The notes under the pieces were generated by a model, which saw nothing but the letters and a program-made list of their open reading frames with translations, was not told where the DNA came from and searched no databases. Positions 1 to 8,498 of a stretch of DNA of 33,910 nucleotides are shown piece after piece. Position numbers and translations under genes: made by a program. How positions within the stretch are numbered: the stretch's first letter is position 1; each line of letters starts with the position of its first letter. Origin of the DNA: CADEGZ01 sp035443705 (GTDB taxonomy: Bacteria; Pseudomonadota; Gammaproteobacteria; UBA6186; Azoamicaceae); contig DAORSV010000007.1 in the NCBI GenBank assembly GCA_035443705.1, positions 1 through 33,910 on the forward strand, read 5' to 3'.

Positions 1-2415
1 GAAAAAGGCGTTAGTGTTAAAGACGTTGTGGACGCCCTAAAGCATGAAAAAACGTTTGCATCGGCAGGTGAAATAGAGGGTATTACGTCTAAAGAGTCTG
101 TGATTATTAACGCAATGGTTGAAAAACCGGAAGATCTTGCGAATATTACCTTAAAAATGACGCCCGAAGGGCGTGTAACACTGGGCAGTGTGGCTTCCAT
201 TGTAGTGTCTGAAAAAACGACCTTTTTAAAAATACGCGAAAATGGGCAAGAAATAGTCGGGTTGGGCGTTATTCCAAAGCCGCAAGCTAACCCTTTAGAG
301 GTTGTGGGTCGACTGCATGCTTTTGTGAAAGATTTAAAGAAGACCATGCCTCCCTCCATGAGCGCAGTTGTGAGTTTTGATGCAACCCGACCTTTTGCAG
401 CTGCTTTTGTTGAGATGCGCCATACATTGTGGGAGGCCATCGCATTAGTGGGTATTATTGTCACGCTCTCTTTGGCTTCCGTTCGTGCAGCGCTGTTGCC
501 CATGGTAACGGTACCCTTATGTTTAATCGGATCTTTTGCATTGATGTGGGTGTTGGGGTTTAGTATTAATCCCGTGACATTATTGGCATTAGTACTTGCG
601 GTCGGTTTGGTGGTTGATGATGCCATTGTGGTGGTTGAAAATATTTATAGGCATATGGAAGAGGGGTTGTCTGCTTTTAAAGCCGCACTGGTGAGCATGA
701 AAGAAATTAGTTTTGCAGTCATCGTGATGACAATTACCTTGATTGCCGTCTATTTACCTTTGGTTTTTCAAGTCGATGAATCCGCCATATTGTTTCGTGA
801 ATTTGCCTGGACTTTAGCCGGAAGCGTCTTAATTTCAGGGTTTGTTGCTTTAACACTAACACCGGCATTAGGTGGAAAGTTTTTAAAGCATTCTAAAAAA
901 GTTGTTTTTTGGGAGAGGCTTGCAACACGGTATCGCGGTTGGTTAGCCATTGCCTTACGACACCCGGTTAAAATTTGCGTATTATTGCTTGTTATTGCCG
1001 GATTAGGGGCTATTGGATTTCAAAGGTTGCCTTCGGAATTAATGCCAGTCGAAGATGAAGGTATTTTGACTGGGAACATCAATGCAGATAATACTGTTTC
1101 AGAATTGGTCCGAGAAGATTGGTTTAAAAGAGTTGAAGCTGTATTAGCGACCATACCTGAAAGTGAACGTATTTTAACAGGGGTTTGGCAAGATCAGTGG
1201 ATGTGGTGGACAGTTATTTTAAAACCGAACACGGAGCGGATTCGTACCAGTTTTGATATTGCAAAAGAGTTGAGACCGCGTCTTAAGGAAATTGTGGGTC
1301 CTGATGTGCAACTGTCCGATAGTCGGAATTCAACGGGAGATGATTCTTTTAAAATCGTTGTTCAGTATGCTGGCACTTCTCAGCGATTAGTAGATGCGGT
1401 GAACAATATCATGGCGGAAACACGAAAATTACCCGGTTTTGATTCAATCTTTAGCCAACAAACTTTTGAGAAGCCGCGTTTAAGCGTTAAGATTGATCGT
1501 GCATTAGCGGCAGAGTTGGGCGTTAGCATTAGTGCAATAGAAGAAACGTTATACACTTTTTTATCAGGCACAAAAGCGGCTGATTTTAATTTTGATGGCT
1601 TGGATTACGATGTGCAAGTTAGAGCACCCTTGGAATATCGTTCGGAATTAAATAGTTTAAATGCCTATTTCGTCGCGGGAGCAGAGGGGCAATGGGTTCC
1701 CTTAGGTAGCTTGGTGACATTGAAGGAAATATTAGAACCGAATGCGATTAAACATGAGGAACGGATGCGTAGTGCTTCTATTTATATGTCTTTGCAACCG
1801 GGTATTTCTTTAGATAAAGCCATGCAAACTTTAGATCCGATTATCAAAAAACATTTGCCACCCGATGCGCGACATCGTTTTGGTGGAAAGGCAGAGCAAT
1901 ATCGTGAATCGCGAAACGCCATGTGGATAACCTTTGGATTAGCCTTGGCTTTTATCTATTTAGTATTGGCGGCGCTATTTGAGAGTTTTATTCACCCCTT
2001 TATTGTGTTATTAACCGTGCCGCTTTCTATTACAGGCGCTGTGTGGGCGGTTAATTTTATTGGGGGTACAAACAATGCTTATACCGTGATTGGATTGGTT
2101 ACGCTCATGGGACTTATTACTAAACACGGTATTTTAATTGTTGATTTTGCTAACCGATTGCGTACACAAAACTATGCGCTCATGGAAGCGGTATTAATGG
2201 CTGCAACCTCCCGTCTAAGACCTGTCTTAATGACAACTTTTGCGATGATCTGTGGCGCTATCCCGCTTATTTTTAGCGAGGGTTCCGGTGCGATTGCCAG
2301 AAAAGATATTGGCTGGGTTATTATTGGCGGTATGTTAATGGGCACAGTGTTCTCGTTATTCGTTATCCCCGTTGCTTATTCGTTAATGGCAAGAAAAAAA
2401 ACACAACAACTATAA
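1..2415 (+). CDS. RND-family efflux permease, inner-membrane subunit (5' end outside window)
   Basis: Proton-driven drug/solute exporter of the AcrB/MexF (HAE1) class, the inner-membrane part of a tripartite pump. The frame is open from base 1, so about 230 N-terminal residues expected for a protein of about 1030-1050 residues lie outside the window. Visible family marks are the TM4 segment VGLVVDDAIVVVENI with the paired Asp of the proton relay (bases about 601-645), the C-terminal-half segment ALFESFIHPFIVLLTVPLS, the TM10 segment GLITKHGILIVDFAN carrying the conserved Lys, and RLRPVLMTTFAM. Hydrophobic blocks alternate with two periplasmic porter regions as in the family. Substrate cannot be inferred. 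It is followed by a 198-bp spacer and belongs to a different transcription unit from the secretion genes. No frameshift is visible. Confidence 0.93.
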   Translation, partial: EKGVSVKDVVDALKHEKTFASAGEIEGITSKESVIINAMVEKPEDLANITLKMTPEGRVTLGSVASIVVSEKTTFLKIRENGQEIVGLGVIPKPQANPLEVVGRLHAFVKDLKKTMPPSMSAVVSFDATRPFAAAFVEMRHTLWEAIALVGIIVTLSLASVRAALLPMVTVPLCLIGSFALMWVLGFSINPVTLLALVLAVGLVVDDAIVVVENIYRHMEEGLSAFKAALVSMKEISFAVIVMTITLIAVYLPLVFQVDESAILFREFAWTLAGSVLISGFVALTLTPALGGKFLKHSKKVVFWERLATRYRGWLAIALRHPVKICVLLLVIAGLGAIGFQRLPSELMPVEDEGILTGNINADNTVSELVREDWFKRVEAVLATIPESERILTGVWQDQWMWWTVILKPNTERIRTSFDIAKELRPRLKEIVGPDVQLSDSRNSTGDDSFKIVVQYAGTSQRLVDAVNNIMAETRKLPGFDSIFSQQTFEKPRLSVKIDRALAAELGVSISAIEETLYTFLSGTKAADFNFDGLDYDVQVRAPLEYRSELNSLNAYFVAGAEGQWVPLGSLVTLKEILEPNAIKHEERMRSASIYMSLQPGISLDKAMQTLDPIIKKHLPPDARHRFGGKAEQYRESRNAMWITFGLALAFIYLVLAALFESFIHPFIVLLTVPLSITGAVWAVNFIGGTNNAYTVIGLVTLMGLITKHGILIVDFANRLRTQNYALMEAVLMAATSRLRPVLMTTFAMICGAIPLIFSEGSGAIARKDIGWVIIGGMLMGTVFSLFVIPVAYSLMARKKTQQL

Positions 2416-2541
2416 AAACTGGCTATTTTTAGGCTCTAAACGTGCAGGGAAAAGTCAAGAGTCTTACAAACCCTTAAAGAGTGAATCATAAAAAAACACT
2501 GAAAAAATCAATAATATTGTATATACACGCTAAAAATAAAT

Positions 2542-2571
2542 TTGTTTAATTTAAATGTGTATGGTTATAAT
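2542..2571 (+). promoter_or_regulatory. Probable sigma70 promoter of the 64-residue gene
   Basis: TTGTTT (2542-2547), 18-nt spacer, perfect TATAAT (2566-2571), about 35 nt before the AGGAG ribosome-binding site of the next gene. It lies in the 2416-2613 spacer, where I see no other gene. Prediction by eye only. Confidence 0.55.
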
Positions 2572-2613
2572 TTCCTTGTTGCAAAATTGAATAAATAACA
2601 TAGGAGATTGAAG

Positions 2614-2808
2614 ATGTTTACTGCACAACAGAATGCAAGGCTAGATCGATTGGATCACAAGATACGAGCTCAACTGACTGATCCGCAAGCGGATACAAGA
2701 AAAACGCTAGAGTTCTTGTACGAGAAAAGCAAGTTGCTGCGCAAGATAGAAGCAAATCGTCAACCAGCACCACTTCACATACTTCCCCCAAGAGTATTAT
2801 TTACTTAA
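2614..2808 (+). CDS. Unrecognised 64-residue basic/helical protein
   Basis: I do not recognise this protein. It is 64 residues, rich in Arg, Lys, Leu and Gln, and predicted mostly helical (MFTAQQNARLDRLDHKIRAQ...), with a Pro-rich tail (QPAPLHILPPR). It has no signal peptide or membrane segment. The ATG at 2614 is chosen because AGGAG at 2602-2606 sits 7 nt upstream; a TTG six bases earlier is in frame but lies too close to that site. A promoter (2542-2571) and a strong terminator (2828-2853) bracket it, making a compact monocistronic unit, which supports it being a real gene. Its 3' end overlaps the convergent dotO stop by 4 bp. A role with the secretion system is possible only by position. 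Confidence 0.65.
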   Translation: MFTAQQNARLDRLDHKIRAQLTDPQADTRKTLEFLYEKSKLLRKIEANRQPAPLHILPPRVLFT

Positions 2809-5800
2809 TTTTCTGAAGTGGGTACGGAAAGCGCGGCTGAAGCCGCGCTTTTCTTATAGCGTTCATGAAGTTCTTTGATCAATTCTTCTACAACACTTTG
2901 ACTGCTATCATCTGAAATTAAGCCACTTTTGTCTTTGAGTTCTCCCATGCGCTCTTCAACCACGCGGGCAGCAGAGCCTGAGGGGTACATGCTTGCTAAG
3001 AATTTTCGCGTTTCGGATGCACCAATTTTTTCGTATAAGGCATTTCGAATTCTGGCGTCTTCTGAGGTAGTGTTAAATGCCCAGAGTTCGATGGGACCAA
3101 TGGTGCTGGTAATTAATTGCGTGTTCACGCCTTGTTTGGTAGAGAATTGTGCTAAGAAAGTGGCACCACCTGCACGAGGCCCATGAACACGTGTTTCTAA
3201 AGCAAGCCGTGCGGTATCCGATAAACCAAAAACTTTTGTGGATCGTTCAATCGCTTGTTTGGGGCCCGCATCCATAATAAACACAGAAGTGGCAAATTCC
3301 ACCATCACGGGATCGAAATCTTCTAAGGATTGCGAGATTAAAGCGACCTGTACTTTCCATTTTCGACCTTCGCGCATATCGACGATGACTTGATCTCGAA
3401 CGGCTTTTGCCTTAGAAGTACGATGGAATTCATCGAACACAATGCGTTTGGGATCTTCTCGAATATCCAAAATTCGTTGCTTATGATGTGCCTGATACAA
3501 TTCGGGTAAGTCTTTTAAGACATCTTCGGTCAGATAATAATGACGTGCCAAAATATAGCGGGCCAACATGTACATAATAGCGGTTTGTCTATCAGCAGCC
3601 TCACCACCTGTTTTTGCCACCTCATCGAGATCTAAAGACACAACACGGGCTTCGCCTAAATCGAATGCAGTTGGTTGCGATAAAATGGGATATTCGCGAA
3701 TAGCGCCAGAAATCATACGACCAAACGCATCAATAATGGATTCTCCAGTAGGTGCTTTAATAGAGCCGTAGAGATCAGCTACTGTTTGGTTACGACAAAT
3801 AGAAGCGGCATCTGCCAATAAGGGAGTGGCATAACGTTGAGCAATGCCGGCCTCGTGCGTGTGCCCTGTGTTAAACAGGGCATCGGTAATTTCCCACCAT
3901 GTGGTACGGCTATCGACAGCAATATTTAATTCCGGTAGCACTTTATCTACCAACGCTTCCAGGTTAGGAGTATAAGGGCGTGGATTTCCTGTATCGGTAA
4001 GCGACTTATAAAGTTCATCGATAATCATGCCCGACATATCTGTGATGCCATCGTAAGCATTTTCTTGACCAACAGGGGTTGCGAGTAAAGTTAAAAAATT
4101 CACTAAAAAGGCGCGTTCTTGGGGAGTTGGAAAACGTGAACCCAGTTGTGTATCAAATGGGTTAATGGCCATGTCAGAGCTCATGCGCATCCGATGATAT
4201 GCCACTAAATGTTGTTTATCTTTAGGTAATGCTTCCTTAATTAAAGAAACAAGACCACTCGAAGAGGGGCCTATATCAACAATGGCAATATTCGGTAAGC
4301 GTTGTATACCACCAGAGAGACATAAGGCAAGGTTTAAAGCATTGGATAAAACCGATTTACCCGAACCCGGTCTTGCATACATTAAATCGATCCAGGTGGT
4401 TTGTTGGGTGGAACCTGGTTGATAGGGCCAGGGTTTTCCGTCTGGCGATCGAAATAATACTGCGCCTGTTGTCCAAAGAGAAGCAGGGCGTGTAAAAGGC
4501 AGCATAAACGTAACATCCGATAAAGGCGCGACCGAAGGGGTGGCGATACTGTTGGCAGAAATCCCTAATGCATTAGACATCATACCCGCAAACGGATCGC
4601 CCGAGATCTCAGAGGTTTCGCAATATCCCCATCCTTGAATGGCTTTGGCGAGCTCTGCGACACGTAAACGCAATAATTTTTCATCCCCAACTTTTGCCCA
4701 GGTTGATGCTGTAACCTGTAGTTTGACGATAGCATCATCTGTGTTGACTTCTAAGGAACGCAATAATTCAACGGCATTGCCGATTAAGCGATTATTGCTG
4801 TGTGCAAAACTTAAAATGGTTGCCAGCGTTGACTTTAATCCCAAAGCTTGTATGCCACCGCCTGAGATTAAAAAGGAAATTCGCCATGGAATTTGGGCAT
4901 TGAGAACACGATTAAATAAAACACCGAAGGCAGCAAGTTCCTTTGGAAATAAATCAATAGAAACCGTAGCGTAGACTCTATCACCTAAACGTGCGGTGCG
5001 AAGATTTAAGATTTCGCCATCCCTCGGTATTAATTGTTTCGCGAGTGATGGCCAGAGTACATCCGATATATCTCCCGCAAAATTTTTAGTTTCTCGGACG
5101 GGGATCGCATCACCAGGCAGATAAGGTTGCCATTTGGGATCTGTAAAATCAGGGTCAACTGATTGACGAATGGCGTGGCAAGCGGCATGGACATCTAACA
5201 ATTTTGTGAGCAAACCCATTAGATTAAAGTCATTCACCAAAGAGCGCACAAGAGAGTCATGACCATCTCTTAATTCAGGAATGGCTTTCATAAAATTTTG
5301 CGCATTTCGAATAAGCGGTATTTTTACCGTTTTAGCGCGTTCTGTACGATCTTTAATGGATTGTTCTTGTTGTGCTTTCGTTAAACTAGAGGGGAGTGAC
5401 CACACGACGAGATACATGGATTCTGAAGCACAATATCGACGAAGTTCCTGAACGCGTTCTGAGAAAAGATCGTCTAATGAAAGACCGAGTTGTTTAGCCG
5501 TTTGACGTGCTGGGGCAAGTATATGATTAAGTTCATGGGTTATAGTGTCTTTATCGTGTTGAAAAAAGACTTGAATGGCGTGTCCCGGACGAGATAAACA
5601 TGTTTGTAAGGACTGTGTTAAAGTGTCGTGCATTCGTGTAAATTCATCAGGTCCTATTAAGAAGGTTGCACCATCGATCTTTAAAATCGAAACCAGTGAT
5701 CCATCTCGGCCAACCAGTGTTTCTTCACCATCTGCCGTTTCTAAATCACAATAGGATTCGGCCAGTTGGCCTAGAGATGTGCTGAGCCATGCCAGTACGC

Positions 5801-5837
5801 CATCAATGCTATCTAATACAGGATCAATAATACTCAT
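2805..5837 (-). CDS. icmB: DotO/IcmB, VirB4-like ATPase of the Dot/Icm T4BSS
   Basis: Cytoplasmic hexameric ATPase at the base of the T4BSS inner-membrane complex, working with DotB; homologue of TraU of IncI plasmids. Length 1010 residues is essentially that of Legionella IcmB (about 1009). Walker A ARPGSGKSVLSNAL lies near residue 489 and Walker B RIVFDEFHRT near residue 800; the C-terminal RecA-like half also carries the VirB4-type EGRKWKVQVALISQS stretch. The N-terminal start MSIIDPVLDSIDGVLAWL fits the family. It is the last gene of the minus-strand run and begins 18 nt after icmJ, so it is probably co-transcribed. Its last codons form the hairpin used as terminator by the convergent small gene. 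Confidence 0.96.
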   Translation of the reverse strand: MSIIDPVLDSIDGVLAWLSTSLGQLAESYCDLETADGEETLVGRDGSLVSILKIDGATFLIGPDEFTRMHDTLTQSLQTCLSRPGHAIQVFFQHDKDTITHELNHILAPARQTAKQLGLSLDDLFSERVQELRRYCASESMYLVVWSLPSSLTKAQQEQSIKDRTERAKTVKIPLIRNAQNFMKAIPELRDGHDSLVRSLVNDFNLMGLLTKLLDVHAACHAIRQSVDPDFTDPKWQPYLPGDAIPVRETKNFAGDISDVLWPSLAKQLIPRDGEILNLRTARLGDRVYATVSIDLFPKELAAFGVLFNRVLNAQIPWRISFLISGGGIQALGLKSTLATILSFAHSNNRLIGNAVELLRSLEVNTDDAIVKLQVTASTWAKVGDEKLLRLRVAELAKAIQGWGYCETSEISGDPFAGMMSNALGISANSIATPSVAPLSDVTFMLPFTRPASLWTTGAVLFRSPDGKPWPYQPGSTQQTTWIDLMYARPGSGKSVLSNALNLALCLSGGIQRLPNIAIVDIGPSSSGLVSLIKEALPKDKQHLVAYHRMRMSSDMAINPFDTQLGSRFPTPQERAFLVNFLTLLATPVGQENAYDGITDMSGMIIDELYKSLTDTGNPRPYTPNLEALVDKVLPELNIAVDSRTTWWEITDALFNTGHTHEAGIAQRYATPLLADAASICRNQTVADLYGSIKAPTGESIIDAFGRMISGAIREYPILSQPTAFDLGEARVVSLDLDEVAKTGGEAADRQTAIMYMLARYILARHYYLTEDVLKDLPELYQAHHKQRILDIREDPKRIVFDEFHRTSKAKAVRDQVIVDMREGRKWKVQVALISQSLEDFDPVMVEFATSVFIMDAGPKQAIERSTKVFGLSDTARLALETRVHGPRAGGATFLAQFSTKQGVNTQLITSTIGPIELWAFNTTSEDARIRNALYEKIGASETRKFLASMYPSGSAARVVEERMGELKDKSGLISDDSSQSVVEELIKELHERYKKSAASAALSVPTSEN
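2828..2853 (+). terminator. Strong intrinsic terminator lying inside the 3' coding end of dotO
   Basis: Perfect 10-bp GC-rich stem AAAGCGCGGC (2828-2837) / GCCGCGCTTT (2842-2851) with a TGAA loop, followed on the plus strand by TTCTTA, giving the U-rich tract CTTTTCTT. It starts 20 nt after the stop of the 64-residue gene. On the minus strand the same bases are codons of the DotO C-terminus (KSAASAALS) and are not followed by a U-run, so it should terminate only the plus-strand transcript. Confidence 0.8.
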
Positions 5838-5855
5838 CGTTAAATTATAGACCTT

Positions 5856-6470
5856 CTATAGTGGAATATTTGCAAAGACCGTGGATTTCCAGTATTCCGT
5901 TTCGGTTTTATAATACTTACGTGTCGGTAGCAGCTTGAGTTCAGAAAAAATCGGGTGTTTCAGTTGTGCTGCTGTTAAACCGGTGTCAATAATCGTTTGA
6001 CCAAAGATAATAGGATTTTGGGTATGGGGTCCAAAGACCTCTTCTACGGGTTTAGCACGATCCATTAAGCTTAAGTAAGCAGCCTGTAATTTTCCCTTGT
6101 AAGGAGGATCACGTAACATGCTGCAAAAAAGAGTACGGGAAAAATGATTAAGATCAGCCTGACTGATTTCAGGCAAATAGATAATCGTACCACCACTTTT
6201 GCCATCGAGCCCGACAGAATCCAAAAAAAAGCACTGAGCACAAAAGTGGCAAGCGGTTACTAAATTATCCAGCTGATTATTATCGTAATTCTGATCAATA
6301 TTCAAGACTTCTTGAAATTGTTTGATCTGAAAACCGCAGTAGCGGCAGCTAAAGTCATCTCGGGCAAAAACTTTATCTCTTACAACAGCAAACGCTTTAT
6401 TCGCCTTTCGGTTCATAAAGCGTTGCCAATTACCGCGTTCTGCACGAAGTGTGAGAGGTAGTAAGTCCAT
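5856..6470 (-). CDS. icmJ: DotN/IcmJ, zinc-binding component of the coupling complex
   Basis: Partner of the DotL coupling protein; homologue of IncI TraT. The product of 204 residues matches the family (about 208). A zinc-knuckle/HNH-like region CRYCGF...CHFCAQC supplies the Cys residues typical of DotN. I place the start at 6470 (MDLLPLTLRAERGNW), not at 6575 where the same frame opens: the extra 35 residues would overlap icmD and do not resemble DotN. The ATG at 6470 overlaps the icmD stop by one base (TAATG), the usual sign of translational coupling. icmB follows 18 nt downstream. Confidence 0.92.
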   Translation of the reverse strand: MDLLPLTLRAERGNWQRFMNRKANKAFAVVRDKVFARDDFSCRYCGFQIKQFQEVLNIDQNYDNNQLDNLVTACHFCAQCFFLDSVGLDGKSGGTIIYLPEISQADLNHFSRTLFCSMLRDPPYKGKLQAAYLSLMDRAKPVEEVFGPHTQNPIIFGQTIIDTGLTAAQLKHPIFSELKLLPTRKYYKTETEYWKSTVFANIPL

Positions 6471-6841
6471 TAAGTTCCGCCTAGTCCAGCCCCACTGGGT
6501 GCTGACGAGATGGGTGATGCTCCAAACAGCGAAGCACCTGCTATCGTCAGAATGGTAGGTAAGAACAACAAACATGCGGCAACAACGATCATGACTACTG
6601 GTTTGCTTAATGGGGTTTGTTGTGGGTTTTCCTTATGGGTTTTAAATTGCAAAACGCCTGCCAGTGCAAAACCAACACCTGCCACGTAAGCGGTTACGCT
6701 GAGCAGTTTAGCAATGGCTGTTGCTTGTGTTGTAACCGTTTTTGCAATATCGGTAATATCTGCCGCTAGCAAAATGGACGGGGCAAGTGCAACGAGCGCG
6801 ACTACCGTTGTGATGACTATACTACGCTTTAATTTCATCAT
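6470..6841 (-). CDS. icmD: DotP/IcmD, small inner-membrane protein
   Basis: Small membrane protein of the T4BSS, related to IncI TraR. About 122 residues: signal-like N-terminus KLKRSIVITTVVALVALAPSILLAA, a second hydrophobic segment SVTAYVAGVGFALAGVLQF, a short basic loop FKTHKENPQQ and a third segment VVMIVVAACLLFLPTIL, followed by a Gly/Ser tail. This layout and the motif FKTHKENPQQTP are typical of IcmD. The message has AGGAGG immediately upstream; it is 2 nt before the first ATG (6841) and 5 nt before the second (6838), so the second Met is the more likely start. The stop overlaps the icmJ start. Confidence 0.92.
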   Translation of the reverse strand: MMKLKRSIVITTVVALVALAPSILLAADITDIAKTVTTQATAIAKLLSVTAYVAGVGFALAGVLQFKTHKENPQQTPLSKPVVMIVVAACLLFLPTILTIAGASLFGASPISSAPSGAGLGGT

Positions 6842-6878
6842 GACCTCCTATTTTATTCAAAACATCTCCATACACTTA

Positions 6879-7577
6879 TTATGTACCAAAAATCGTGTTA
6901 TAGATAATATTCGACGCAGCAACAAAGTTTATTGCAACAATCCCACCGAGGATATGCGTTATGCCTTTGGCAACAGTCCCTTGTTGCGTGCCATGTCCTC
7001 CCGATTTAGATAGAATAAACCATCCTTTGACAAACGACAAAAACCCTACAAATTGAATGTATAACACCAAGGTATTTGCCATAGAAGCCCATTGTTCTGC
7101 AAAACTGTTGCTGGCCACATAGCCCAACAGTTCCGAACCATAGCCTGCATTGCTATAATTAACACTGCTAGAATTAGAGCCAAAAATAGAATTGCTGGTT
7201 CCAAAAAGAGAATTTGCTAATGTGTCGGTAGAGGAGGGTAAATAGATTAAGACAGCCCCTACAACGAGTTGCACCAAAGGGCCACCCAATTCACCCGGTT
7301 GAGCTTGCATTGACATATTACCAAATTTTTTCATCATCGTGAGGGCGTGGATAATCATATAGACACCCGCCACAAACGAAACGATCAGCACCATTGCCGT
7401 TAAGGGAACAATAATTCTGCTGACATTGTTTAGAATGGTTTGTATGTCTGGAGCAGCGTATACGTTTTCAGAAACGAAATAAAGCAGAGATCCGAGGTAG
7501 GCGAGCTTAACGGAAAGCAACGCCCGAGCTTGTGAGAACCACCCCATTCGCTGCGTCAATAACGAGAATTTTGCCAT
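6879..7577 (-). CDS. icmC: DotE/IcmC, polytopic inner-membrane protein
   Basis: Membrane component paralogous to IcmD, corresponding to TraQ of IncI plasmids. About 232 residues with N-terminal hydrophobic segment (LAYLGSLLYFVSENVYAA), TM segments VPLTAMVLIVSFVAGVYMII, GPLVQLVVGAVLIYLPS, YIQFVGFLSFVKGWFIL and THILGGIVAINFVAASN. The start is uncertain and always lies inside icmG: ATG at 7577 (used here), TTG at 7586, which has AAGGAG 6 nt upstream, or ATG at 7547. The frame also opens further at a TTG at 7604. Overlap with icmG is therefore about 41-98 nt, much longer than other junctions in this operon. icmD follows 37 nt downstream. Confidence 0.88.
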   Translation of the reverse strand: MAKFSLLTQRMGWFSQARALLSVKLAYLGSLLYFVSENVYAAPDIQTILNNVSRIIVPLTAMVLIVSFVAGVYMIIHALTMMKKFGNMSMQAQPGELGGPLVQLVVGAVLIYLPSSTDTLANSLFGTSNSIFGSNSSSVNYSNAGYGSELLGYVASNSFAEQWASMANTLVLYIQFVGFLSFVKGWFILSKSGGHGTQQGTVAKGITHILGGIVAINFVAASNIIYNTIFGT

Positions 7578-8475
7578 AGTTACCAATTGAATCTCCTTCG
7601 GCAACGGTTACTATTTGACCTTTAGAAGACTTAAGCCACGCACGACCCGGTACCACGGCATGAACCGTATATTCGGGTTCTGCAATGGCTACCTGACCTT
7701 CCTTTTCTAGACGTCCTTGTCTTCCTTTTGATAAAGAAGCTGGGTTTATATCGAGTCCATCTTCCCTGAGAACTTCTCGCACTTGTCCCACTTCACTTTT
7801 TACGGTTCCTACATCTTTAGACAATGTAGAAGTGGTGTTTGTTAGGGCCAGTAACTTATCATCCATTGTGCTGATAGATTCATTGAGCTTGTTTAGATTA
7901 TCGGACACTTCTCGACTATAAGCATCTAAATATTTGACTTGGCTCAAAATAGAGTCAATTTGAGTATTCAACTTATTAAGCGCCTCGTGAAGTTTTGCCA
8001 CATCTGCTTCCGGTTCGGGCGAGTGTGATGTTGTTGGGGTAAGGAGGGGAGGTAGATGCTCAGGTACAGAAACAGTTGCGGGTTTTGGTTCAGCAGGAAC
8101 AGTCTCTGAGGTAATACCTGAAAAAGCTGCTGCAAATTCATCAGATTGTTTTTTTGTTTCCTCAGGTGTTTCGGTTACATTTTTAGGCGCATGTATTGGG
8201 TTAATTGTTGCGCTAGGGGCGGGATTTTTTGTTAACGTCGCCGTATTGAGAGGATTTTTAGAACCCAAAAGCTTGGGGCTGTAGACTCTATACCCCATGA
8301 CAAGCACAACAATCAGAACGATGGCAAAAATAAAGCCAATGATTTTTTTATTGTGCCCATTTGTGTTTGTGGTTTCCATGGGACGACTTTGGGTTTCACC
8401 TTCCCCAAAGTCGAAGTCTTCGTTAAAACTCTCATCCACTTGCTCGGTATCGAGCGATTTGCGTTCATCATTCAT
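7507..8475 (-). CDS. icmG: DotF/IcmG, inner-membrane core-complex protein
   Basis: Bitopic inner-membrane protein of the T4BSS core; TraP-type. 322 residues: acidic cytoplasmic N-terminus (1-43, DESFNEDFDFGEGE), one TM segment IIGFIFAIVLIVVLVMGYRVY (about 44-64), a Pro/Thr/Glu-rich linker, a coiled coil (about 160-230, LHEALNKLNTQIDSILSQVKYL...) and a C-terminal globular domain with YTVHAVVPGRAWLKSS...VAEGDSIG. Legionella IcmG is about 269 residues; the excess is in the linker. AGGGA lies 9 nt before the ATG. It starts 23 nt after icmE and its 3' end contains the icmC start. Confidence 0.93.
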   Translation of the reverse strand: MNDERKSLDTEQVDESFNEDFDFGEGETQSRPMETTNTNGHNKKIIGFIFAIVLIVVLVMGYRVYSPKLLGSKNPLNTATLTKNPAPSATINPIHAPKNVTETPEETKKQSDEFAAAFSGITSETVPAEPKPATVSVPEHLPPLLTPTTSHSPEPEADVAKLHEALNKLNTQIDSILSQVKYLDAYSREVSDNLNKLNESISTMDDKLLALTNTTSTLSKDVGTVKSEVGQVREVLREDGLDINPASLSKGRQGRLEKEGQVAIAEPEYTVHAVVPGRAWLKSSKGQIVTVAEGDSIGNYGKILVIDAANGVVLTSSGVAFR

Positions 8476-8498
8476 GACTGTCAGTCCCTATTTACATA

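Noticed and set aside
4639..4974. 111-codon plus-strand open frame opposite dotO.
   Set aside because: No ribosome site and no family resemblance; antisense to a certain gene.
6471..6575. N-terminal extension of icmJ.
   Set aside because: Overlaps icmD, not family-like, and the one-base TAATG coupling marks 6470 as the start.
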